A stretch of DNA of 64,000 bases from Phycisphaerales bacterium PN19_bin_20 (lineage in GTDB: Bacteria; Planctomycetota; Phycisphaerae; Phycisphaerales; UBA1924). The DNA lies in NCBI GenBank assembly GCA_021173225.1, contig JAJOLK010000004.1, positions 62,001-126,000 on the forward strand, given 5' to 3'. Below the pieces are notes generated by a model that saw only the letters and a list, made by a program, of their open reading frames with translations, was not told where the DNA came from and ran no database searches. This document shows positions 42,973-52,930 of the stretch, in pieces; position 1 is the stretch's first letter, and each line of letters starts with the position of its first letter. The position numbers and the translations under genes are program-made.

Positions 42973-44567
42973 TGCTCCACCTTTAGACTCGCACCCGGGC
43001 CGGGCGGGGCGGGCGCGTCATCACCTGACGAAGGGAACAACCCGCTGACCCGGGGCGTGGTGTCCAGCGGCTTGATCTCCGGCATCGGTCGGTCTTCGGT
43101 GGGCGAGGTGTCGGCCAGGCGGTTGACCTGCGGGAGCAGGCGCTTCTCATAGCTGCCGACAAACTCGTTGTAGCTGGCAACGGCGCGGCCGAGGTTCTCA
43201 CCGACCTTGTGCACGTGGGTGAGCGTGACGCCGAGCTGCTCGCGAAGCTTGCGGACAAGCTGGCCGACCTCGCGCGCGGTCTCGCTGAGCTTCTGCTCCT
43301 GAAAGCCCACGGAGACGGCCCGCAGCATGGCGATGAGCGTGCCGGGGCTTGCGAGCATGACGCGGTGCTGGGCCAGCACATCCAGCAGGTCGTGTCGGTG
43401 CGAGAGGGCGACATCAACGAACTGCTCGCCGGGCATGAACATGACGACAAAGTCGGGCGAGCCCTTGTAGGAGCGCCAATAGTCTTTGGCGGCGAGCTTT
43501 TTGGCCTGCTCAACAATCCCGTCGGCGAAGGCGCCCAGGTGCCGCTGGCGCTCTTCCTCGGTACTCGCCTCCATCGCGTCAAGGTAGGGCTTGAGGTTGG
43601 CCTTGGCGTCCACCACCAGCTCGCGTTTGTTGGGCAGGCGGACGATCATGTCGGGTCGCTGGACGGTCCCGTCATCGTCGCGTTTCGAGTCTTGCTCGAC
43701 AAAGTCGCAGTATGGGCGCATGCCCGCGAGCTCTGCGACACGGCGCAGCTGCATCTCCCCGTAGCGTCCGCGGACCTGCGGCTCGCGCAGGGCCTTGACG
43801 AGCTTGCCGGTCTCATCGCGCAGACGGTTGCTGGCCTCGTGCACGCCTCGGAGGCGTGCGTCGATGGCCCCATGCTGGGCGATCACGCTTTTGTCGAGGT
43901 TCTCAAGGCGTGTGCCGGTTTCCTTTAAGCGCGTCTCGAGCGCGCGGGCCAGCTCGGCGAAGGTCGCGTGCTTGGTCTGGAACTCTTGGCTACTCAGCTC
44001 GCGCTGGTGCGCGAAGCTGGCACCGGCATGTTCGAGCAGTTGACTCGTCGCCCCGCGCAGCGCGTCGGAGGCCAGCGAGGCGAAGACGGCCTTGAGCTCG
44101 GTCTGGGCCTGGGCCAAAGTATCGCGAGCTGCCGCCGCGACGCGGTTGGCGGCCTGGACCTTCTCATCGGCCAGGCTGGTGGCCCCGCGCAGCTCAAGTG
44201 CGTGCTGATCGGCGAGTGCGTGGATTTGCTGGCCGTGCAGGCGCTGGAGGTGCGCGACATCTTCTTGTCGGCGCAGCTCGAGCCCATCGAGGCGGGCCCT
44301 GCACTCGCTGGCCTCCATCGCCAGTTTGTTGAGCTCATCGTTGAGGCGGCGGAGCTCGTCTTTATCTCCCTCGGTGCGGCGGGCTGCCTCGGCGCGGTCA
44401 ACGAGAGTTTGGGCGAGGGCTTGATTGAGGGCCGTTTCTACGCTGGCCTTGGCGGCCTCAGCGCTGGCGACGCGCGCGAGAAGATGGCCGCGCTGGATCA
44501 GCAGCCACAGCGCGACGCAGATCACGAGCAAGAGCAGCCCGGCGATGATGGATTCGAAGGCACCCAT
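42969..44567 (-). CDS. rmuC: DNA recombination protein RmuC
   Basis: This 532-residue protein limits recombination between inverted repeats. An N-terminal membrane segment (IIAGLLLLVICVALWLLIQ) is followed by a long coiled coil rich in Ala, Glu, Arg and Leu (about 30-230). The nuclease-like RmuC domain has RGRYGEMQLRRVAELAGM, QRPDMIVRLPNKRELVVDAK, VVMFMPGEQFVDVAL and QEQKLSETAREVGQLV. TAGACT lies 7 nt before ATG 44567, so the gene and the coupled phytase-like gene may have a leaderless promoter. Confidence 0.92.
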   Translation of the reverse strand: MGAFESIIAGLLLLVICVALWLLIQRGHLLARVASAEAAKASVETALNQALAQTLVDRAEAARRTEGDKDELRRLNDELNKLAMEASECRARLDGLELRRQEDVAHLQRLHGQQIHALADQHALELRGATSLADEKVQAANRVAAAARDTLAQAQTELKAVFASLASDALRGATSQLLEHAGASFAHQRELSSQEFQTKHATFAELARALETRLKETGTRLENLDKSVIAQHGAIDARLRGVHEASNRLRDETGKLVKALREPQVRGRYGEMQLRRVAELAGMRPYCDFVEQDSKRDDDGTVQRPDMIVRLPNKRELVVDAKANLKPYLDAMEASTEEERQRHLGAFADGIVEQAKKLAAKDYWRSYKGSPDFVVMFMPGEQFVDVALSHRHDLLDVLAQHRVMLASPGTLIAMLRAVSVGFQEQKLSETAREVGQLVRKLREQLGVTLTHVHKVGENLGRAVASYNEFVGSYEKRLLPQVNRLADTSPTEDRPMPEIKPLDTTPRVSGLFPSSGDDAPAPPGPGASLKVEQ

Positions 44568-44899
44568 GACCGGGAGTCTAGCGTGTGGGCGGGGCGATAC
44601 AAGGGCTTTGTTTGGTAGCCGCGCGAGATTGCGCAAGGCCACGGCGTTCTCACTTGAGATGGGCTGTGCAAAGGCGGTGGGTGACTGTCACTTTGGCACC
44701 TTGGGCGGGGCGGTGGAGAGTTTGGCGGCAGGCCGGGGGCTCTATCGCCGGGAGGCTGGCTGGGGCGGCGCGCGGGAAAAGTCCTGGAAGTTGCTGGACT
44801 CAGGGGGGAGGGGCGGGGCGTGAGGGGGCTTGGGCGGGGGCGTGGGCGGGGCGGATGCGGGAGATTGAGTGGCACCGCCGTTGCCTAGGGGTCTGGCGG
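44568..44899. other. Gene-free spacer between rmuC and the receiver-like gene
   Basis: In 332 bases only the rmuC -10 box (44575-44580) is recognisable. The forward strand stays open but codes for Gly/Trp/Arg-rich text without domain features. Confidence 0.5.
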
Positions 44900-45559
44900 A
44901 TGCAGTACGTCCCCCGACAGCATGACCATCAGGGCGACCCCGCGGGGGGTGGCGGTGGCGTTGCCGGTGGCGATGGGGGGAGTGAGAGTGGTGGAGGGGG
45001 CGGCGGATTGGTGAGTGATGCGGCGGGTTTTCGTCGTGGCGGGCGGTTGAATCTGCTGCTGTCGACGGCGCCGTGGCGTCCTGATCCGTGGGCCGAGGCG
45101 CTGCCACGGGTGCTTGAGCCGATGGGCGTGTCGTCATTTAGAGCGAGCAACGCGCGTGAGGCCGAGCGTGTGATACGTTCGACGGCCGTACACGTGGCGG
45201 TGGTGGACCTGACGCTGCCGATGGACGAGCATGGCGCGAGCAGTGACGAGAGCGGCGAGGCGGGCGGGCGTGTGCTTGAGCTGCTGAGCCGTCTTGAGCA
45301 AGCGCCGCCGACGCTTGTGCTCAAGGGCCCGAGCGTGGCGCGTCAAGAGCATCGGCACATGCAGGTGGCGCTGCGGTGCAAGGCGTTTGCGGTGGTCGAT
45401 CGGACCGGCGCGGACCTTGAGATGATGCTGCAACTGATGCAGCGCGTGCTGGCGCGGCATTATCATGGGCGCTGGCCTGGGCAAGGGCGATGGCCTGGGC
45501 AGGGCCGGCCTCACGGTAGTGGGCCGGGGCAGAGTTTAGATGCTGGCGGGCTTGTTTGA
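44900..45559 (+). CDS. Receiver-domain-like protein
   Basis: This 219-residue protein opens with a Gly-rich stretch of about 45 residues. The rest follows the response-regulator receiver plan: first strand LNLLLSTAPWRP, a helix, VHVAVVDLTLPM with the phosphorylatable Asp, LLSRLEQAPPTLVLKGPSVA with a Lys where the switch Lys is expected, and a final helix EMMLQLMQRVLARHYH. The acidic pair usually found after the first strand is not visible, so phosphorylation is unsure. It ends in a WPGQGRWPGQGRP repeat. No kinase is adjacent. ATG 44900 was chosen as the closest good start. Confidence 0.5.
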   Translation: MQYVPRQHDHQGDPAGGGGGVAGGDGGSESGGGGGGLVSDAAGFRRGGRLNLLLSTAPWRPDPWAEALPRVLEPMGVSSFRASNAREAERVIRSTAVHVAVVDLTLPMDEHGASSDESGEAGGRVLELLSRLEQAPPTLVLKGPSVARQEHRHMQVALRCKAFAVVDRTGADLEMMLQLMQRVLARHYHGRWPGQGRWPGQGRPHGSGPGQSLDAGGLV

Positions 45560-45642
45560 CCGCTGGTACAAAGTGATTGACCTGCCCGCCGTCGTGCGCG
45601 GGCGTGAGACGGTGGTTGGAACGAGTTACGAAAGGGAGCGTT

Positions 45643-45963
45643 ATGCCGAAGAAGAGCGTTGAGAATGGTTCGGGCTTCCGTCCGCTGCACGACAAGGTGC
45701 TGGTCAAGCGTGATACGGCGGAAGGCAAGACGGCGTCGGGGATCTTCCTGCCCGAGCGGGCCAAGGACGCGCCGAAGACCGGCGTGGTCGAGGCCGTGGG
45801 TACCGGGACGCTGAACCACGAGACTGGCGAGCTGATCCCGCTGAGCCTGAAGAAGGGCGACCGCGTGGTGTTCAGCAGCTACTCGGGCACCGAGGTCAAG
45901 CTCGACGGGGTGGAGATGCTGGTGATGAGCGAGAGCGAAGTGCTGGCGGTGATTGAGGGGTAG
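45643..45963 (+). CDS. groS: Co-chaperonin GroES
   Basis: This 106-residue protein has the family's FRPLHDKVLVKRDTAEGKTA, SGIFLPERAKDAPKTGVVEA, LKKGDRVVFSSYSGTEVKLD and EMLVMSESEVLAVIEG end. It caps GroEL. The 8-residue N-terminal extension MPKKSVEN is short and polar. GAAAGGGAG provides the Shine-Dalgarno. No CIRCE inverted repeat was seen in the 80 bp upstream, so HrcA-type heat control is not evident here. Confidence 0.96.
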   Translation: MPKKSVENGSGFRPLHDKVLVKRDTAEGKTASGIFLPERAKDAPKTGVVEAVGTGTLNHETGELIPLSLKKGDRVVFSSYSGTEVKLDGVEMLVMSESEVLAVIEG

Positions 45964-46140
45964 GTGGCGAGTGAAGAGCGACGGGCGACGAGCTGGCGGC
46001 GGGTTCGCGGCGCCTGTGATATTCGTAGTGATATTGATGGCGATGGTGATGGTGGGTTTCGTGGGTAGTGTCCGGCGGGTCGCGCGTGAGGCGGCTTTGC
46101 GGGCTGAGCAAGCAATCAACTTCCGAGAGGACGACAAGTC

Positions 46141-47778
<1,638 letters not shown>

Positions 47779-47832
47779 GGACCTTCGGGCAAGCCGGAGC
47801 TGCCGCGCGGGTGAGTGATTAGACGCAATGAG

Positions 47833-47860
47833 CCCACGGGTTACGGCCCGTGGGTTTTTT
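47833..47860 (+). terminator. Rho-independent terminator of groESL
   Basis: A perfect 8-bp CCCACGGG/CCCGTGGG stem (47833-47840 with 47847-47854), TTACGG loop and six T. Confidence 0.93.
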
Positions 47861-47920
47861 GTTGGCGGCGTACGCCGCGGCGATCGTCGGTGGGCGGTTT
47901 ATTTGTTGCGAAAGTGTGTG

Positions 47921-48670
47921 ATGGGTGGTGACTTCAGCGAGGACGACGCGTTGGTTCAGGCGGCGGTTGGACTGGCGATCACGCACATGCACAAGGGCAC
48001 GTCGCTGGAGCAGGCATGGGCCGAGGTTGTAGCGCTGGAGAGCAAGGAGCTGCGGCCGGGACGCGGTGGAGCGGGCGCGAGAGATCGGCGTGCTGGCGTG
48101 GGCTGACGAGGCGATCGAGCACGTGACGATGCTGCTGGAACGCGATAAGGCGGGGGCGAACATCAACGAGCTGTATCTCGGGATCGATGAGCTGCTGGTG
48201 CCAAGTGCCGATGCTCATGCGGATTGGGGTGCGGACGCGGGCGGGAGCAAAGGTAAGTTAGCCGACGCCGGTGAGGGCGATGAGGTACCGTTGCAGGTGC
48301 TTTATATTGCGGGGCAAGACCACTTCGGCGAGCAGGACTGTGATTGGCCGGTGGGCCCGGCGTGGAACGCCGAGGACTGCTATATCCCGTGCGTGGCGGT
48401 GGATGAGCATTCGGCCCTGTACGGCGGCGTAGAGAGTGAGGGGGACCAAGATGGTGGCGAGCGTGAAGATGACGGCGGGGTCGAGTCGTGATTCATTGAC
48501 TGCGCGTTGATTGAGCCGCTGGCGATCCTGCTGATCGGCGAAGTGTTGCGACGTGTGCCGCGGGCTTTGACGCTGACGACCTGCGGGCGTTAGTGGCGCT
48601 GGCCGAGGACGGGATGCTGCCGATGAGCCGATGGCGGTGGTTGGGCGTGGGGGCTGCTGGGGAGCGGTGA
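47921..48670 (+). pseudogene. Frameshifted gene of unknown function
   Basis: Three reading segments continue each other. From ATG 47921 the frame reads GGDFSEDDALVQAAVGLAIT, then TSLEQAWAEVVALESKELRPG. A shift at about 48062 leads to DAVERAREIGVLAWADEAIE, DKAGANINELYLGIDELLVP and VLYIAGQDHFGEQDCDWPVG. This frame meets TGA at 48489 yet continues FIDCALIEPLAILLIGEVLR, and a second shift near 48553 gives GFDADDLRALVALAEDGMLP then TGA 48668. Coding-like text in all three segments and their order support one original protein of about 245 residues. Family is unknown. Confidence 0.6.
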
Positions 48671-48781
48671 TTGCTATGGTGATGCGAACGTCCGAGAGCG
48701 CGTGGGCGTATGTGAAGGGTGTGCCGCGGGTTGAAGGTCCGTGGCATGCGACTCGATATTGATTGCCGGAGGGCACACGAC

Positions 48782-49210
48782 ATGTCAGTGAAGAACCTGG
48801 TGCTGGGCTTGGTGTTGATTGGCGCGGGCGCGTCGCTGTACTTTGGGCTTATGGGCGGCAAGGCGCATGGGCTGCCAGCGGTCTTTGACCAGCGCGGCTT
48901 GCAGGAGGTGGTCAATGCCTCGGGGAGCAAGCTGGTGCTGGTGAACGCGTCGGCGAGCTGGTGCCCGCCGTGCAAGATGATGAAGGAGCAGACCTGGCCT
49001 GACGCGAGCGTCGAGGCGTGGGTCAAGCAGAACGCGACGGCGGTGTATGTGGACGTCGATGCGGACAAGGCGATGGGCGCGCAGCTGAACGTGCGGAGCA
49101 TCCCGACGATCATCGCGATGCGCAGCGGGGTTGAGGTGGCGCGGACGGGCGGGTTTTTGGCGCCGGCGGAGCTTATCGCCTGGATGGAAGAGGCCAAGAG
49201 AGCGCGCTGA
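48782..49210 (+). CDS. Membrane-anchored thioredoxin-fold protein
   Basis: This 142-residue protein has an N-terminal helix (LVLGLVLIGAGASLYFGLM) and a thioredoxin fold with SASWCPPCKMMK, a WCPPC redox centre typical of periplasmic or TlpA/DsbD-gamma-like proteins, and SIPTIIAMRSGVEVARTGGF with the conserved cis-Pro. It probably acts on thiols outside the cytoplasm. GGAGG-like sequence upstream supports ATG 48782. It is independent of TrxB at the other end of the window. Confidence 0.85.
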   Translation: MSVKNLVLGLVLIGAGASLYFGLMGGKAHGLPAVFDQRGLQEVVNASGSKLVLVNASASWCPPCKMMKEQTWPDASVEAWVKQNATAVYVDVDADKAMGAQLNVRSIPTIIAMRSGVEVARTGGFLAPAELIAWMEEAKRAR

Positions 49211-49227
49211 GGCGGGCGCGCGGTGAT

Positions 49228-49734
49228 TCACGATCGCTCGGTCAGCCACTCGGGCAGCGCTTGTGGCACGCCCTGGCGGTCAACGCAGGCCAAAGTGGTG
49301 GTCGCCACCAGCAGCACCGGGGCATCGTCGCCAGTGGTGGGGGGCTGGCTCATGGGTGCGGCGGCTGAGCGCAGCAGCGCGATCTGGTAGCTGTGCTCAA
49401 GCTTGACGCGCGATGAGCCGGTGAGCTTGGTGCGGACCTCCAGCAGGTCGTCGTAGCGCGCTGGGCGGCGGTACTTGACGTCGAGCTTGACGATCACCAG
49501 CAGCACGCCCTGGGCTTCAAGCTGGGCGTAGCTCAGCCCGCCGTCACGGAGCAGCTCGGTGCGGCCCATTTCGAGCCAGGGGATGTAGCTGGCGTGGTGG
49601 ACGACGCCCATGGGGTCGCACTCGCAGTAGCGGGGGCGGAGGGTGAGCGAGCCATGGGTTGGCAGAGGGCGCGTGGGTGTTGTGGGGGCGGTGTTGGGGG
49701 CGGTTGTGGTCGGCTGGCTGGTCGGCTGGCTCAT
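49228..49734 (-). CDS. Acyl-CoA thioesterase, 4HBT hotdog-fold
   Basis: This 168-residue hotdog-fold protein has RYCECDPMGVVHHASYIPWL, the FxETDxxGxVHHxxYxxW signature of YbgC-like thioesterases, with the catalytic Asp at DPMG. The C-terminal half has VKYRRPARYDDLLEVRTKL. About 30 N-terminal residues are Thr/Pro/Gln-rich (QPTSQPTTTAPNTAPTTPTR). TACCAT at 49741-49746 is 6 nt before ATG 49734, a leaderless candidate. Confidence 0.85.
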   Translation of the reverse strand: MSQPTSQPTTTAPNTAPTTPTRPLPTHGSLTLRPRYCECDPMGVVHHASYIPWLEMGRTELLRDGGLSYAQLEAQGVLLVIVKLDVKYRRPARYDDLLEVRTKLTGSSRVKLEHSYQIALLRSAAAPMSQPPTTGDDAPVLLVATTTLACVDRQGVPQALPEWLTERS

Positions 49735-49795
49735 GGGGTGATGGTACTTGCGGGCCGCGGGCGTGGGTGAGAAAGTGGTGATAGAGAGGTGGCGT

Positions 49796-49821
49796 GCGGC
49801 CGGGCTTCATCCTGCGTCTTT
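49796..49821 (-). repeat. Third copy of the dispersed hairpin repeat
   Basis: The reverse strand reads AAAGACGCAGGATGAAGCCC then GGCCGC, matching the two copies at 6120-6189 in most of its first 20 bases. The stem is less perfect here. Confidence 0.5.
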
Positions 49822-49919
49822 GCCCGCCGGGGAAGGGGCCTTTGCAGCCCGTCTCCTTCTGCGCCGACGTTCTCGGGTGGTGGGGCCGATGCCGGGGCGG
49901 TTTGGCATACTGTTGGCCC

Positions 49920-50519
49920 GTGAGCGGCGTGGTGCCCCGACAGCTCGAGCCCGGCACCGACGCGCGGGGTGTGGTTGTCCGCGTGATTTCCCCGCGCGAC
50001 TCAATTACTGAGCTGACCGCCCTGCTGCACCGGGCCTATGCCCGACAGGTAGAGCTTGGGCTTCGCCCGCTGGCGGCCCGCCAAGATGACGCAACAACCC
50101 AGCGGCGCGTATCGAGCGGCGAGTGCTTTGTCGCGGAGCTGCGTCCCGGCGGGGCGGGCGTTGGGTCTATGCCCGGCCTTGGGCGGCTGGTGGGGGTCAT
50201 CATCCTCAACGAGCGCGAGCCGGACGCGGGACCGGCGTGGTTTACGCGGGCTGGGGTCTGCAGCTTCAGCCAGTTCGCGGTTGATCCCGGCGAGCAGCGC
50301 CTGGGCGTAGGTCGGCGGCTTCTAGAGAAGGTGGAGCAGCGGGCCGCCCAGCAAGGCAATGCCGAGCTGGCGCTGAGCATGGCCGAGCCTGACCATCAAC
50401 TGCGCGACTACTACGTGAAACGCGGGTTCCGGATCGTCGGGACCTGGCAGTGGCTCTACACCAATTACGTCAGCCTGATTATGAGTAAGCGGCTGGCGGC
50501 TGGCGAAGGCGCGGGCTGA
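49920..50519 (+). CDS. GNAT family N-acetyltransferase
   Basis: This protein of about 199 residues has the acetyl-CoA-binding fold late in the chain: SFSQFAVDPGEQRLGVGRRL, with RLGVGR as the Q/RxxGxG/A loop, then DYYVKRGFRIVGTWQW. The substrate is unknown. GTG 49920 was chosen because homology starts soon after and TACTGT (49908-49913) lies 6 nt upstream, which also makes it a leaderless candidate. A longer ATG at 49794 would overlap the dispersed repeat. Confidence 0.78.
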   Translation: MSGVVPRQLEPGTDARGVVVRVISPRDSITELTALLHRAYARQVELGLRPLAARQDDATTQRRVSSGECFVAELRPGGAGVGSMPGLGRLVGVIILNEREPDAGPAWFTRAGVCSFSQFAVDPGEQRLGVGRRLLEKVEQRAAQQGNAELALSMAEPDHQLRDYYVKRGFRIVGTWQWLYTNYVSLIMSKRLAAGEGAG

Positions 50520-50678
50520 GCCCGAGGGCAGATCGGACCGATGAGGGTGAAGCGGCTGGAGCGGGCCAAGCCGCTGGTTCAGCCCGGCCCGGGGTGTTGT
50601 TCGGTGGCGGGCGTGCCCAGGCAGGCCGGGTAAGAGGGGGACGGGGTATTGTTGACGGTGTCAGGAGCCATCGACCCC

Positions 50679-51419
50679 ATGAGCCAGAGCGAAGCGCTGG
50701 TCAAGCTTGAGCTGCTCTCGAACCCGCTGCTGAACAGCGGGGCGCGTGAGATGCTGGCTTCGGTGGCGCGCCGCCTGGGCTTTGGCGACGAGGCCGCGGG
50801 CCATATTGCGCTGGCGATTGACGAGGCGCTGTGCAACATCGAGAACCATGGTTACGCGCGCGATCCCGGGCGGCCGATCTGGATCAGCGTCTTTGCGATG
50901 GGGGGCCTGGCGAGCAACGGGGCGGACTCCTCGCCGACAAGCGCGCTGAAGATCGTGATTGAGGATGAGGCCAAGCAGGTTGACCCGGCGACGATCCGCA
51001 GCCGCCCGCTGGATGAGGTGCGGCCCGGTGGCTTGGGGGTGCACATCATCCGCCAGGTGATGGACCAGGTGATCTACGAGCGTCGCAGCGGGCGCGGGAT
51101 GCGCCTGACGCTGGTGAAGTTCCGCCCCGGTAGTGGCCCGGGTAGTGGCGCGGGCAGTCACGCGGGTGGTGTTCCCGGAAGTGGCCCCGGCAGTGGTCCC
51201 GTTAGTGGCCCCGGCAGTGGCCCCGGCAGTGGTCCCAGCAGTGGCCCGGGTAGTGGCGCGGGTAGTGGCCCAACAATTCGACCAGGCAACGGGCAGGGCT
51301 CTGGTGCAGGCGGAGGAAGCCAATCGGGCGGGGGCCAATCGGGCGGAAGCCAATCGGGCGGTGGCCAATCGGGCGGTGGCCAATCGGACGGTGGTCAGAT
51401 CGGGGGAGCGCACGGATGA
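50679..51419 (+). CDS. RsbW-like anti-sigma kinase with long repeat tail
   Basis: This 246-residue protein has a HATPase_c domain of the RsbW/SpoIIAB type. HIALAIDEALCNIENHGYA is the N-box with the Mg-binding Asn, KIVIEDEAKQ is the ATP-lid region, and GGLGVHIIRQVMDQVIYE is the G-box. After about residue 155 there is only low-complexity text, GSGPGSG repeats then GGQSGG repeats. AGGAG upstream supports ATG 50679. The stop overlaps the start of a STAS protein, its expected partner, in ATGA, implying equal translation of kinase and substrate. Confidence 0.85.
   Translation: MSQSEALVKLELLSNPLLNSGAREMLASVARRLGFGDEAAGHIALAIDEALCNIENHGYARDPGRPIWISVFAMGGLASNGADSSPTSALKIVIEDEAKQVDPATIRSRPLDEVRPGGLGVHIIRQVMDQVIYERRSGRGMRLTLVKFRPGSGPGSGAGSHAGGVPGSGPGSGPVSGPGSGPGSGPSSGPGSGAGSGPTIRPGNGQGSGAGGGSQSGGGQSGGSQSGGGQSGGGQSDGGQIGGAHG
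51127..51394. repeat. Repeat array encoding the tail of the RsbW-like protein
   Basis: The segment at 51127-51274 encodes GSGPGSG text with imperfect 12- and 6-bp units. At 51320-51394 there are five 15-bp units of CCAATCGGGCGGTGG type, encoding QSGGG-like repeats. All preserve frame. Confidence 0.9.
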
Positions 51420-51772
51420 GCACATCAATGTTGGAAGTCAGCAGTGCGAATCAGGGCGGCGCGTGGGTTGTGTCGGCCCGCGGCGAGGTTGACCTGATGG
51501 GCACGCCCACGCTCAAGGCCGAGCTTCGCGCGGTGCAGGCCAAGGCCCCTAAGCGGATCGTCGTTGACCTGTCGGGCGTGGCGTATATGGATAGCTCTGG
51601 CCTGGCGACGCTGGTGGAGTGCATGCAGGCGGCCCGCAAGCAAGGCTTTTCGCTGGTGCTGTGCGGGTTGCAGCCGCGGGTCAAGGCGATCTTTGATATC
51701 GCGAAGCTGACGCTTGTGTTCACGATTGTGCCGACGTTGGCGGCCGCGCTGGGGAATGACTTGGCGAGCTGA
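51416..51772 (+). CDS. STAS domain protein (anti-anti-sigma factor)
   Basis: This 118-residue single STAS domain has VSARGEVDLMGTPTLKAELR and VVDLSGVAYMDSSGLATLVE, where the Ser in DSSG is the conserved phosphorylation site. With the coupled RsbW-like kinase this makes a partner-switching pair: the kinase phosphorylates the STAS protein, and unphosphorylated STAS captures the kinase. No sigma factor is adjacent. MlaE follows after 84 bp. STAS proteins of the MlaB type also pair with MlaE permeases, so a role there is possible. Confidence 0.88.
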   Translation: MSTSMLEVSSANQGGAWVVSARGEVDLMGTPTLKAELRAVQAKAPKRIVVDLSGVAYMDSSGLATLVECMQAARKQGFSLVLCGLQPRVKAIFDIAKLTLVFTIVPTLAAALGNDLAS

Positions 51773-51821
51773 CTTGGCGGACTGAATTGGCGGCCTGACT
51801 TGGCGGACTATGTTGGCGGGA
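51757..51821. repeat. 13-bp tandem repeat across the end of the STAS gene
   Basis: Five copies of TGACTTGGCGGAC-like units start inside the last codons of the STAS gene and run into the spacer before mlaE. The stop codon TGA is part of the unit, so the repeat offers successive stop codons in shifted frames. Confidence 0.85.
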
Positions 51822-51856
51822 GCTGTTGCCGGTTTCGGGCGGGCTACGTTTGCTGC

Positions 51857-52723
51857 ATGGAGCCGCTCTCTCGCTGGCTGGCGCGCTGGGGTCTGACTTC
51901 TTTCAGGCCGCTCACGGCGCTGCGCACGTGGGTAGAGCTAATCGGTCAGCGTGCCCTCGAAGCCGTGGAGCAGACCGGGGCGGTAGCGAACCTGCTGCGT
52001 GAGGTCATCCGCTGGATCTGGCGTTCGATCGTGCGTCCGAAGGTGCGGATCGGCCGCCCGAATGTGATCGCCCAGTTGGTGCGCGTCGGCGTGCGAAGTG
52101 TGTTTATCGTCTCGCTGGTCTCGGGGTGCGTGGGGCTGATTTTGGTGCTGCAGATGGCGCCCCCGCTGGATGACTTTGGGCGAAAGGACCTCGCGGCCAA
52201 CATCTTGGGTGTCGCCGTGCTGCGCGAGCTTGGTCCGCTGATCGCGGCGATCGTGCTGACGGGCTTTGCCGGGGCGGCGATCGCGGCCGAGCTTGGCACG
52301 ATGGTGGTGGGAGAGGAGATCGAGGCGCTCGAAGCGCAGGCGCTCAACCCGGTGCGGTTCCTGGTGGTGCCGCGCGTGCTGGCAACGATCCTCGGCTTGA
52401 TCGTGCTGAGCGTCATCAGCAACGTGGTGGCGCTCGCTGCGGGCTACGGGATCGCCATCACGGTGGTGGGCATCCCGGGGCAGACGTTCGTAGACAACCT
52501 GCTGGAGCAGGCCAAGCCGGTGGACTTCATCACCGGCATGCTCAAGAGCGTGGTCTTCGGGCTGCTGATCGGGCTGATCGCGTGCACCAACGGTCTGCGC
52601 GTGACCGGCGGTGCCGCGGGCGTCGGGCAGGCGACGACCAAGACGGTCGTGCAGTCGATTGTGTGCATCGTGATCGCGGACCTGATTTTCACCGTCGTGT
52701 TCTTTGCGCTGCGGCTGAACTGA
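51857..52723 (+). CDS. mlaE: MlaE family lipid-transport permease
   Basis: This 288-residue permease has four to six hydrophobic segments and the family set SLVSGCVGLILVLQMAPPLDD, LRELGPLIAAIVLTGFAGAA and EEIEALEAQALNPVRFLVVP with the conserved E-E-I-A-L region and NP, then CTNGLRVTGGAAGVGQATT. The family moves phospholipids between membranes with MlaF ATPase and an MCE protein. Neither is adjacent here. The N-terminus is long by about 40 residues. TACGTT lies 6 nt before ATG 51857, so a separate leaderless message is likely. Confidence 0.9.
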   Translation: MEPLSRWLARWGLTSFRPLTALRTWVELIGQRALEAVEQTGAVANLLREVIRWIWRSIVRPKVRIGRPNVIAQLVRVGVRSVFIVSLVSGCVGLILVLQMAPPLDDFGRKDLAANILGVAVLRELGPLIAAIVLTGFAGAAIAAELGTMVVGEEIEALEAQALNPVRFLVVPRVLATILGLIVLSVISNVVALAAGYGIAITVVGIPGQTFVDNLLEQAKPVDFITGMLKSVVFGLLIGLIACTNGLRVTGGAAGVGQATTKTVVQSIVCIVIADLIFTVVFFALRLN

Positions 52724-52930
52724 AGGTGGCGGCGTCGGCCGCCAGAAGGTGGCGGCCCAGCTAGCTTAAGTGGGACAGGTTCTTGCTCGCACTTGTGCCC
52801 GCGAGTGGGACCGAAGGCGATACAGCCCGACACACGAGCCAGACCCCCGCGGAGCGCATGGGGAACTCGGCCAAGATCCGCGCGGAGCGTGGGGATTGCT
52901 TAGACCCGCGAGCTCAGTTCAGAGTCCGTA

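Noticed and set aside
45560-45642. CIRCE heat-shock operator before groES
   Set aside because: No TTAGCACTC-N9-GAGTGCTAA-like inverted repeat was found; only a GC-rich stem is present.
45964-46140. Small ORF with a hydrophobic stretch between groES and groEL
   Set aside because: It runs into groEL in another frame, has no ribosome site and its hydrophobic run comes from a GTG/ATG-rich low-complexity stretch.
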